Shown: in pieces, positions 12,880-23,589 of the stretch
Layout: the number at the start of each line of letters is the position of its first letter
Position numbering within the stretch: position 1 is the stretch's first letter
Assembly: GCA_022749755.1 (NCBI GenBank)
Contig: CM040453.1
Location: 13,897,368-13,961,367 of the forward strand
Origin: Azadirachta indica
Taxonomy: Eukaryota > Streptophyta > Magnoliopsida > Sapindales > Meliaceae
Direction of reading: 5' to 3'
DNA: 64,000 bases
The notes under the pieces: model-generated
The model's database searches: none
What the model was told of the DNA's origin: nothing
The model's input: the letters and a program-made list of their open reading frames with translations, nothing else
Translations under genes and position numbers: made by a program

Positions 12880-15800
12880 TAGAAGGTTTGGTCAATGAAT
12901 TGACTAAATTAACATGTGATCACACAAATCTAACCCTCTCGCATTTGAACCACAGACACCCAGCAAATAAAACTTCCTTCTTTCTCCCACGATCAAACCT
13001 TCATTGTCGATCTACAATAATGATAATAATAATATATATATATATTGTTTTGATCTGGAGTTGCAGCAATTAAGCCATGGAAGCAATCCCATACAACCAG
13101 CAGGCTTTGCTTTCATGTATTTATATTTCCCAGGTCAGTACAAGCAGTAGGCTGCTTAATTATCCCTTTCTAGCTTGTTCTGGTTTCGTTGTGTTGTAGC
13201 AATGGAGAACTAGAAGTAAATTTATCAAGAAATTAAAGTAAATAAAGAAAACAATCATCTTCATCTTCATCTTCATCTATCGATTATAGGAAAATAATGG
13301 ATGCATGATTCATTCCCACGATTAATGAAGCTCTCTTCATGTATTGCTTGCTTTAATTTCCATCTCTTTAATTGGCACTTCCCTTCCCATCTTTCATTTT
13401 CTTTTGTTCTCTGTTTTTCTTAAATCATTATTGAAGTGGGTAGTTTTGTTTATTATATTTCGAATTTCATGAGGATTATTTGCATGAAGATAATTAATTA
13501 AAGAAGAGTTGAATATATAATATGGTAGAATCCTGATAATTTCTTTCACTCATAATATTTGATGTGTTACGCTGAAAAATACCAAATTGCATGTTATTAT
13601 ATATTGTCTAATTATTTGAAAATTTTAAAATCATATCAAATCATATCAAATATTAAAGTGTAGAATCATGATTTTCCTTCACTCATTTTTCAACAATATC
13701 AACAGTAAAGTATTTTTGATGTTTGAACTTTTTAGTCATTAGTGGGATGTCCACCAACTTAGGAAAAGAAAAAAGGCATATATATAAATCAATTGGTCAA
13801 ATAGGCATAATGGAATGTATGCATGCTATCTACCAACTTACAAATAATAATTAATACTTACTACTACTTACCTCTCACCCACATGCTTTTTTTCTCTATA
13901 TCATCTGCCATTCTTAGCATGCAGCTAACAGTTCTCCATTATTACATATACATATATATATATATATAAAATACTGGTGAATAATATCTATTAATTGTTA
14001 ATTGGAGCAATATATACATATATATACACACACACACACCCATTTGTATATATAGTTGTTGTTTAATTTGTAAAGTGATTGTTGTGGATCAAATATATGT
14101 GGATCCATATGCTATGCCATGCTATGTCATTACTTATTGGTAGCTAATTAACTTACATGTGTGTGTGTGTACACATATCTATGTTTAAAATGGTTTTGAT
14201 CACTTCAAAAATTTGAGATAAAAAGGATTTCAATGAAGTGTTTATTTTGGTTTGTTGTCGATGTAAGAACTCATTAAGAAATAATTAAGTGAACTCCTTG
14301 ATTATCTATTCAAAATTGTTTTTATTTTTAAAAAATTAAAAATCACAATATAAATACACTCTTGCATGTTTTGCAAATTTTTTTTAAAAGAAAAATCAAT
14401 AATATTGTTTCTAAACTTTAATTAAAAAGTTGAAAGTAATTTTGTGTTTATTTTCTACCATTTTTAGAAACAAGCTTTAAAAGTTAATTATAAATTTTTG
14501 GGAACAACTATTTTTCTTATTTTTAAAAAAATAATAGCAAACATTCTTACTATTTTTCATTTTTAAAAAGTACTTTTAGAAATACTACTTAACATATGTT
14601 TTATTATTAAAAGTACAATTTTTCAAAATATTATTATAATTTTCTAAAACATTATTTTAAAAACATTATCAAATGGGTCATAATATTTCATAGCATTTAT
14701 GGACAATCACAGTAAGTCTTGTTACATAAAATTACATAATGAAATAATATAATAAATTAATTTTAAAAATTATAAAAAATTATATTTAATCAATGAATAT
14801 TATATGAGTGAGTCCATTCACACCTAACAATTTACTCTAAACACTCATATTTTAATTAAAAGTCATGATAAAAATACCCATAATGTAATAGTAAGTACAT
14901 AAAATAGTGTTACTCTTCACGCCCACTAATTATATAATTATCTACTTTAAATCCTAAATTTTTTTTCATAATATTTTTACAATCACTAATTTATGGAAAA
15001 AAATCAAGATTTGAAAATTTTAAACCACACAAGGATTTTTTTTGGTAAAACTTATTTTAAAAATAAAAAGTATTTGGGTTTGACAAATATTTTCTAGGTA
15101 TATTAAAATATATATATATAATAAAAAAGATTTAAGTAGGAAATAATTAGGTATTTATAAGGGTGTATATATAATAAACTATAATTTTTAAAATTTCTTA
15201 AATGGGTGTGTTAGTAAAATAGAAATTAAAAGTAAGTTCTAAAGTGCAAATAGATCTACCCAATATCATATCATTTGAAGTGAAATAAAATTAAAATAAT
15301 GCTTAAAAATGTAATATTAATTAAGAGTTTTGAAAGATTTAAGTGTTTCAAAACTTTCTTTTCTCCTTTTCATCTTCTAGACCGATTTATCACAAACTAC
15401 AATATCTTTTTAGCTTAAACATGCATATGCTTTCCATCTTCAATATTTAAAAATGCATAAGAGTAATAACTTCAAAATTAAAAGTTTGATAATGAGAAAG
15501 AGAATGACCACCTAATCATGCTCATATGTGTATGTGTATATATATATATTATATAGATTACAAATTTAAGTTGGCTATATATTAAATTGTTAATTCGTGT
15601 AAAAATGCAAAATTAGAAGTGAAAAAAAGATTGTGAGTACGTTTATATATGCATTATAAGTGATAGCCTCATTATGAAATAAATCATGATAATTAATTGC
15701 ATAAATACCTCATGCATGATTAGAAATAGTGTAATGATAACATCTATGTAATAAATGTGCACATACGAATGTCATACTTGTCTTACTTTGTGTTTACTTC

Positions 15801-16500
15801 TCAATAATTATAATTAAGTAGAAATCAATCCAAAAAGGAAATTAATTAAAAGAGTTAAAAAGTTTGTGATTAAAGAAAAACGTGTACCCAATAAAAAATA
15901 TGTCAACAAAATTGTATTGAACGAAAATTAAGAAAAATCAGTGCATAATAATGTCCGTGCATTAAAGTAACAATGCCAAAAAAAAAAAAAAAGGATTTGA
16001 GATTACAATTTGACGTTTACTTCATACTTATGTAAATTTTTTTCTAAAAGAAATAAAACCTATAGATGAGAAACCTATATGAAATACTAAGATTACTGTA
16101 TAAATTGGTAATTTTTTTTTTTTTTTGGTTAAAAGTGGAAGAAAACGAAGGACAATAATTCATATGTATTGGAAATAAAATAAATTAATGCAACTTTATC
16201 AGCTAATTAATTTCTTTATCCTAATTTCTTGAATGGGATTAAAAGAAGAAAAGAAAGGAAAGAAGAAAATGCTCGTATTCATAGCAAATATCACACCCAT
16301 TACATAAAAACATCTAATTACAACGGCGAAACATTTGAAATATTTTTCAAAACAAACTAGAGTATCACTGCCATATGAAAACAACAATTAATCGAAAGTA
16401 AAATTAAAATCCTAAAACAAAATCAATTATAATTAATAGCATCACACACTTATAATCAAAACCTGCCTATTTATGTGTGTGTATATATTATGCATGTATG
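12880..16500. other. Intergenic region upstream of the MYB5-like 3' end
   Basis: AT-rich sequence with poly-T/A tracts, (TA)n at about 13027-13045 and 13950-13968, and short (AC)n and (GT)n runs near 14028 and 14158. At 13077-13133 a 19-codon frame (MEAIPYNQQALLSCIYISQ) runs into a good donor (CAG/GTCAGT), but I could not find a continuing exon. The stretch 14230-14700 is rich in homopolymers and may be a decayed MITE. No gene is supported. Confidence 0.5.
13255..13278. repeat. (TCATCT)n short microsatellite
   Basis: Four tandem copies of the hexamer TCATCT/CATCTT in AT-rich intergenic DNA. Confidence 0.85.
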
Positions 16501-16530
16501 ATATATTTAATATTGTTTGTACGTACGTAC

Positions 16531-17715
16531 TCAGATCGTACGATGATTATTAAAGGCTGCAGCGGTTTGTTCGTGATTATCTCCTAGAGCCACCATTGTA
16601 GATACTATCTGATCAGCTTCCCAATTGCTGTAATTGAAGCTGGTCTGTGCAGAAGAAGAGGAAACAAGAGAGCGGTGAGTTGATGAGACAACGACGTTAG
16701 GATGCGGTGGTGTTGGCGGCTGTGGTAGCTGATGCTGTTGATTCACGAACACGTTATCGTTGAGCAGGGAATCAAGAAATGAAGAAAAGGTGTCTTCGTT
16801 GTAGTTTTCGATGTAATCTCCGTGGTTGATGATAAATCCATCCATGGAGATGTCGTTGTTGATGATAGGTTCGTAATTTTTTTGTGGGTTTGTTGCGAAA
16901 TTTGTTGCTTGTTGGCTGCTGATACGGGGGGTTTCTTCTATCTGTAAAGGAGGAGGATTAGGGTTAGGGTTTGACCTTGATGCAAGATGATGATCTTGTT
17001 CTTGTTCTGAGGAAGCTGGATTCAGGTTTAATGGCTTGTGGGTTCGTGGATCAATTCCTTGGCTAATCAGCTTCTTGCTCAGATGGGAATTCCAGTAATT
17101 CTTGATCTCGTTATCAGTTCGCCCTGGAATTCTTCCCGCTATCAAAGCCCACCTGACCATATTACAAACCAAAAATAAAAAATCAAACATCATTAACCAA
17201 TAAAAGTCAAAAGTTAATGGAACCCTAAAAAATAGCAGAAACAGACACTACAAACTAGCATCTAGCTGATCTTAAGAATGACTCTAAATTGCAAATTAGA
17301 GGGAAAATCATTATTAATTAACAAGAAACAGAGATGAAAAAGCTTCAAGATAGAACCTAATTAATAGTAACTGATCAAAATCCAGAAATTTTGGGAAGCA
17401 GGATGATGGAAACCAGAGATTCTGATGGTGTACAGTATACCTGTTACCCAGCAACCGGTGAAGCCGAAGAATGAGATCCTCTTCATCAGGAGCTATGCGT
17501 CCTCTCTTCACAGAAGGTCGAAGATAATTCATCCACCTGAGACGACAGCTCTTACCGCAACGAAGCAGACCAGCGCGCTTCGGCAGCGTCCTCCACCGTC
17601 CTTCGCCTTCTCTCTTAATATAATTGGACAAGACCTCGTCTTCCTCCGGCGTCCACGGCCCTTTCTTTATTCCCGGCGTCTTCGTACCAGATGATGATGA
17701 TGATGGGTTCCTCAT
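16531..17715 (-). CDS. MYB5: R2R3-MYB transcription factor, MYB5 type
   Basis: A nuclear DNA-binding regulator. MYB5-type factors work with bHLH and WD40 partners in proanthocyanidin, seed-coat mucilage and trichome programmes (family knowledge). Exons on the minus strand: 17715-17441 and 17152-16531; 298 residues. R2 covers about residues 18-67 (GPWTPEEDE, then [15 protein letters not shown]) and R3 about 70-120 ([10 protein letters not shown], then [17 protein letters not shown]). The bHLH-contact signature D/ELx2R/Kx3Lx6Lx3R is present from Asp80 ([20 protein letters not shown]). After R3 come [10 protein letters not shown] and a C-terminal [12 protein letters not shown] that matches the MYB5 tail as I remember it (FSSFLNSLIND). 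The only intron is at GN(R)/W in R3; the intron common in R2 of many R2R3-MYBs is absent. The middle is Asn/Pro/Gln rich. It is longer than Arabidopsis MYB5 (249 aa from memory). Confidence 0.9.
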
Positions 17716-17810
17716 ATCTCTTCTTCTCAGGGTTAACGAATTGGTGAAGAAAGAATTAGGGTTGTGGAGACGTGTTGCATATGGAGAAGAATTAACCGGC
17801 CGGGGAGTGA

Positions 17811-17828
17811 TTAAAATATATATAAAAT
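17811..17828 (-). promoter_or_regulatory. TATA box of the MYB5-like gene
   Basis: On the minus strand the sequence reads ATTTTATATATATTTTAA about 95 bp upstream of the start codon, a normal TATA position for a short plant leader. Confidence 0.55.
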
Positions 17829-18236
17829 GACGCAGACAAAAAAGGTTGCAGAGGACAGGACCCTACTAGCTAGATAGAAGATTCTGTAATATTACATAGC
17901 AAGAATTTGCTTTTTGTTTTTCATTTCATTATATGATTTTCAGAAATTAATTAAAATGAAAATAAATAAATTAGGTATTTAATAATATTATTTATCTATT
18001 TATTTATCAGTTTTTCTGATGTTTTATCCAATCAGCAAAGAGATAGATAACGGAGTTAACTTAGTCCATTTGTGAATGATGGTGGAATCAATTCAACGTT
18101 GGGGCAGTAATAGGAACTGTGCATGTCTGAGTTACTGCAAAATTTCAGTGGATTTTCACTGTGTATAAGCAGTTATTTAGGAAATGTTTGTGTTTGTAGG
18201 AACTAAAATTTTAATTAATTTTTGCATAATTAAAAA

Positions 18237-18391
18237 TACTCTAATTAATATTTATCAACTATTTATTAAATAACCAATGATTTATCATTGCATGCAAACT
18301 CGGTAATTTTATACTCTAATTAATATTTTTCAATCACTTATTAAATTTAATAAACTAGTGATTCATTAATACATACAAACTCATTAATTTT
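18237..18391. repeat. Imperfect tandem duplication, about 75-80 bp unit
   Basis: TACTCTAATTAATATTT begins at 18237 and again at 18312. Both copies end in a segment resembling CATGCAAACTCGGTAATTTTA / CATACAAACTCATTAATTTTA. The copies have diverged by substitutions and small indels. Confidence 0.75.
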
Positions 18392-20148
18392 ATCACTACC
18401 ACATATTCTATAATTTTACAAGAATGAAAAAATATACTACGAGATTTGTATAGAAAGAATTTAAATGAGAATTTATACTCTAATATTAGTGTTCAAATAT
18501 CTAAATATTGATAACTTAAAAATTTTTAAAAATAATATTTTTAATTCATAAAATTAAACAAATTCTAGTGAGTTTACAAAATTTTATTACGTGAAATTTA
18601 GTCAACCAAGCTTGTTTCTACGGACAAGAAAAAGAGATTTACTATACAAGATTTGAAAACCTATAGCTAGGTAACAACTTTGGAAAAGACCAATATTGAG
18701 TTAATGTCAAGTTAAGTTTTAATTAATTATATATTATTATAAATTTTTCATTGTTTATGATAAAGAGTTAATTGGATTGTGCAAAAAAGAATTTAATTAA
18801 CACACTATTATATAAATTATTAAGAATTCTCAAATTTGAACGTTGACACTTTATTTTGATGCAAATCGACAAATTTTATTCAATTTTTAGTACGAGGAAT
18901 TAGAAAAATAAATACCTTATTTTTCTGTTAATTATAAATTAATTATTTACTTGCGAGCCATCAAGAAAAAGGTAACCGACCGTCACATGACTTTTTGTAA
19001 AATTCTTTTATTGGTTGGGCGGCCAGTCCGATTTCCCGCCGCCAGATCCACGGTGCACAGAGAACCTATTTTTCGCAAGATTTAATATTAATTAAAAAAT
19101 TAAAACAATTTCGATTTTTTTTAAATAGTTTCATACGTGTAAACATATTGACCAACTTCAGTTTTGTTGTACTACCGGTGTCCCGGGAAGATGACAGTCC
19201 CGTCTGGTCGGCATGCAATTGCCAGGGGGGCGGCCAGGATTGATTGTGAGTTGAAATGGTACCTTACATCCGGTTAAACGGAATGCCACGTCAGTTGATG
19301 ATATCTGCGGTCGGTGTTACTTGACAACTTTCTTAAGGATTAAGATTGGTTAAAATTACTATTTTAGTCCGGATAATGTGGGGTAAGCCTTATCCACGAC
19401 GCGGGTCCCATTACGTCTAATCTTGACGCCCAATTATATTTCAGTTTTGTTAGTTAAGCATTTTAGATTTTGCAAGTTTTCAATAATTTTAACATCATGT
19501 TTGATTTTCTTTCCAAAAAAAATCATGTTTGATTGAAAAAACATCAAATATAAATATATAATGTTTAAGTATTTTAAAATCTGAAATAAGTAAGAGTTTA
19601 TTTACTTATTTATAATATCATATATATAAAAATAGATTTAATAATTTTCAATTAGTTTTTAATTATTTTTTATATTTTGTAAAATTAAAAAAAAAAAAAC
19701 CTTCTAATTGAAGCAAGGCCAGTGTTAATTCGAAAGTTAAAAAAAAAGGCAAAGGTAAGCCTAGTTTAAATTTTCAAGATTTTACACTAGCAGACTCATC
19801 TAAAATGTTATTGACGTCAAGTTTTCACATTCGAATTTTGACATTTTTATTTTTCAATCAATTAATTCTTTTTATATGTGGATTGATTTAATTAGCAAAC
19901 AAATTTGGAACAAAATGAAATTAATTAAAATATTTTTTATGTAAAAATTTAGTTTGCTACTCTATTTAGGAGCAATATTTTAGGTTAATGTGTGTTGTTC
20001 ATGTAACGTCCAATAAGTATATTTATAAACTTTAAGTGAGTTTTAAGTTAAACGAATTATAAATTAATTTATAACAATTTACATAATTAAACAATTAATA
20101 TTTACTTGGTTTTGTATCGAGTTGTTCTATTTAGTATTAGAACAAAAA

Positions 20149-20285
20149 ACTCATAATCTAATATGTAGATGTTTTAGGATGAATTATAGTAAATTAAACT
20201 CATAACTTAATGTGTATGTTTCACAATAAATTATAATAAAACAAGCTCGTGACCTAATGTGTAAATATTTTATAATAAATTAGTC
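20149..20285. repeat. Degenerate tandem array, three units of about 48 bp
   Basis: Three successive units share the pattern ACTCATAAyyTAATrTGTA followed by a TTTyAyrATrAATTATA-type half. The copies are clearly related but well diverged. Confidence 0.6.
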
Positions 20286-20436
20286 GAATATTTTTAAATA
20301 AATATTCTTTAAAGTTATGATTCAATACTTAAGAATTTATTTTCAATGTAAAAAGGTTTATTCAAAATTTTAGAGAAATTCTCATGTAAAATAAGAAGTC
20401 ATATTATCTACAACTAGTAAGATTTTTTATCTTTCA

Positions 20437-20540
20437 GACCTGATAGTCATATATTAAAAATTTTAAATTCAATTTGATGGCTATATATTAAAAATTTTAA
20501 ATTCAGGCATGATAACTATGTATTGCAAAATGTAAATCTA
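20437..20540. repeat. Degenerate tandem array, unit about 34 bp
   Basis: ATATATTAAAAATTTTAAAT followed by TCA occurs twice in a row (first copy ending near 20471, second near 20505). Each copy is preceded by a GATrGyyAT-type lead. A third, more diverged copy follows (GCATGATAACTATGTATTGC). Confidence 0.65.
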
Positions 20541-20689
20541 TAACTTAGACATGATTCTTATTTATATTGTATTTATATAACTTGTTTAATAACTTTATCG
20601 TCTTCTATCCCTAGTAACTTTGTTCTAAGGTTTGAACGAATTTAATTTACATTTTTATATAATATTAACAAAAGAGGAAGAAGAAGAAG

Positions 20690-21060
20690 AGAAGAGGCCA
20701 ACAACTGTAAGAATAACAAACTTCATTTGGGCTTGATCATCTCATTTTGGGCTCAGTGAGCCTCCAATAATTAGGCTAGTCTTTGTCAAGTCTTCAATTT
20801 CAATAACGTGCTGCCAACGACAGCGCCCTCCAATTTCAAAGTTATATAAAATGCTGGCTTTGCGTGGCTGACAGCCGTTGGATTCTAAAGGCAGGCAATT
20901 ATTGCCCGAAAGATCAGATGGTCCACAATGATTCGCCTGGTATATCGAATAATTCATGATCATAAGTGGGACCAAACTGAGTAGGTGATGTCTGTGATAT
21001 CTGTAAAGCAGCAGAAGAAGCAGAAGCTAGAGGCAGAGCATATTCCTTTTGTGACTTATC
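20690..21060 (+). promoter_or_regulatory. Promoter-like island without a recognised gene
   Basis: In AT-rich surroundings this segment carries two TGGGCT (Site II-like) motifs at about 20727 and 20748. A TATA-like TTATATAAAATG follows at about 20841-20852. Downstream is a mixed-composition transcript-like stretch with GCAGCAGAAGAAGCAGAAGC at 21007-21026. No long plus-strand frame is present. It may be a promoter plus first exon of a non-coding RNA, or a relic of a lost gene. Confidence 0.3.
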
Positions 21061-23164
21061 TACTTCTACATTATTTAACAAACACCCAAATTTTGTAAGC
21101 CCTGGTTGGAAAATGGCTATAAATTAATTATTTACTTGGCTGTAAATAAAAATATATATTTAAATTATCGGTCTTTAAATATTATCAAATATATATTTTA
21201 ATTTTTTAATATGTTATTTATATCATACAGTTGCGTAAATGAATAAAATTGAAAATTAAAAAATCACCAACGATAGTCTATTTTGATTAAAAATTATTAA
21301 AATTAAATAAGTATTTTCAAAATATTGAAACTAAATATATATTCAATAATATTCTTATGATTTTAAGGAGAAACTATTTATGATTTACATACATTTTTAG
21401 TCTTTTTTTTAGTATTTGTTAGAAAATTGTTAAAATATTTAGTATCATTCACAAAATACTCTAAATTATATTTTGGTTAGAAAAAATTACTTTTACAATT
21501 AAAAAATACTTATATGACAAATAGTCAAATACATAAATAAATATTTATATTTTTTTCAATTTAAGATTGGGTTAACAATGCTAAATAAATGCTAAATTAA
21601 GAAATATAAATATAGACATTTTAATGAATTTCTCTAAAATAAAAGTTAAGAAAATAAGTTAAATTTCATAAAAAAAAAAAATTATTTGAATAATCGCCTT
21701 TAAGACTTTAATGCCTTTCGTTTAATATTCCCAAATAGATTCGTAATATTTGAGACGCCAAACCTTCTTTTTGTAAGAATTTAATGAAATATAATATTTT
21801 TTTTAAAAAAAAATTATTGAACACATTTTTAGACTATTATTTTAAATATAACATAATAGTGAACACTTCAATTATTGACAAACTTTTTACTGTTATGTAA
21901 ATCATATATACATACACATGTAAAATGTGTGACAAATAGCTAATTTGAAAATAATTTTTTGAATAAAAAAATTCTCTAATAATAATATTTCTTAAAACAT
22001 AAAATAACCTATCAATTTGTTATTCAAAAATCAAAACAAGTTTTGCAAGGGCGTGTAAAACATTGTTGCATTATTTTAAGCAATGAATTTATATTTTTTT
22101 TAATAAATTAACATCATTTAAATTTTAGTATTGAATTTTTTTTATTTATAGAAAAAATTAAAAAAAAAAAAAGAAAGCTAATTGTAATGATGTCGATGCC
22201 AAACAAGTCCTTGATACTTTTTTTCTTGTTTGACCGACAGGGGAGTTGGACACCCAGAGGCGCTGAAGGGAGCCCTTAGGGTTTATGCCGCAAGGAATTT
22301 TACAATATCTAAAATCAATTATATATTTTTTTTTAATTTTTTAAAAATTAAATTATATTTCCTAAATAGATTTATTCTAAAACAAATTTCCATTCTATAG
22401 ATAAAGATTATTAGTTATACTATAATAGCAAATGTGATTAAGATAATTACTTAAAAAAGAAAACAAACGTTATTTGGTTGAAATTTAGTTCCTCACCTAA
22501 TTAATTCGACAACGAATTTTGATTAATTTATTGCTCTTTAAATGTTTGTAGGAATAGATTCTTTTCCTATAGATTTGAATTTTACTGTAAAGAAATTTTT
22601 TTATATTTTATACCCGCGAAAATTACCTATAAATTTACATAATTACATTTTTTTATATGATAATAATATATGTATATAAACTGAGGGCAACTTCTTAATA
22701 TTACATAATTTTTTTATAATATATAAACTATTATATTTAAATATTTAATTACAAATCATATATATTAATTATATATGCAAAATTAATGTGTTTAATGATG
22801 TAAAATAAATAGTATAATTATGGTACATTAATTACACGTATGAAATTTAATTTGTCATTATTGTATGTATTCAATAATGTATAAATAGTATAAGAGATGA
22901 TGTGAAGATAAAATATCTAATAATTATAAACTTAAAATGGTCAAAAGACTGTGTTTTTATTTGAAAAAATCTTAAATAAATTTTACTTTATAAAAATATT
23001 TTGACATATTTATAAGAGAGAATATTCATTTTTTTTTACTTTTTGCATTAATATTTTATTATTTTTTATATTTTTTAAATATTTTACCACATTTAATTCT
23101 TTTTTTATTTTATTTTTTAATTTAATTAATTTAAAAAAAAATAATAGAAAAAAAAATATTAAAA

Positions 23165-23190
23165 ATTAAAATTAAAATTAAAATTAAAAT
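23165..23190. repeat. (ATTAAA)n hexanucleotide repeat
   Basis: About four tandem copies of ATTAAA in an A/T-rich tract some 400 bp upstream of the importin start codon. Confidence 0.85.
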
Positions 23191-23589
23191 TTAAAAGATA
23201 ATAATATATTAAAAAAATATAAAAGATAACGGAGGATTCGATCAAAAAGTAAAGGGCAATTAACATTCCTCCTATCTATAACCACTCGTGGATATGGTAA
23301 AATATATAAAAAATGTGTTTTTCGGTAAAAATATGTGAGATGCATCGAAAAACCTCGTTGATATGTGATGACGTGGCGAAATCTTATCCCTCAACGTAGA
23401 TAACCGTACCACATCAAACTTGATGGCTGCAAACCCTCCACCCTTTTAAAACCTCACTAAAACACAAACCCTTTATTTTCCTGTTTTTCTCTTCAATCAA
23501 TAATATAACCACCATTTCCCTCCCGCCTTCGTCCTCCTCCTCCTCCTCCTTCTTTCTCTTCTACAATTAAACCCCTTATTCTCTCCGAT

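Larger units (their letters stand above)
8800..12880. other. AT-rich intergenic region, no gene recognised
   Basis: About 4 kb of AT-rich sequence with short open frames of skewed composition (Ile, Asn, Tyr and Lys rich), which are composition artefacts. It holds poly-A/T tracts, a short (AAT)n/(ATT)n near-palindrome around 10835-10875, and a GC-richer patch at about 11770-11860 described separately. The first 200 bp are the likely promoter of the minus-strand GT47 gene. I saw no intact transposon ends. Confidence 0.6.
17900..23550. other. AT-rich intergenic region with GC-richer islands
   Basis: About 5.6 kb without a recognised gene. It is mostly AT-rich with homopolymer runs and a hexamer repeat (ATTAAA)n at 23165-23190. 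Three patches stand out as GC-richer: about 18990-19440, 20690-21060 and 22190-22300 (the last holds TTAGGGTTTA, a telo-box on the minus strand). The final 200 bp, with a pyrimidine-rich CTC-repeat leader at 23530-23550, belong to the importin promoter and 5' UTR. Confidence 0.6.

Noticed and set aside
14230..14700. Possible MITE ending ATCAAATGGGTCAT
   Set aside because: Homopolymer-rich sequence gives spurious inverted matches; no clear termini or target duplication.
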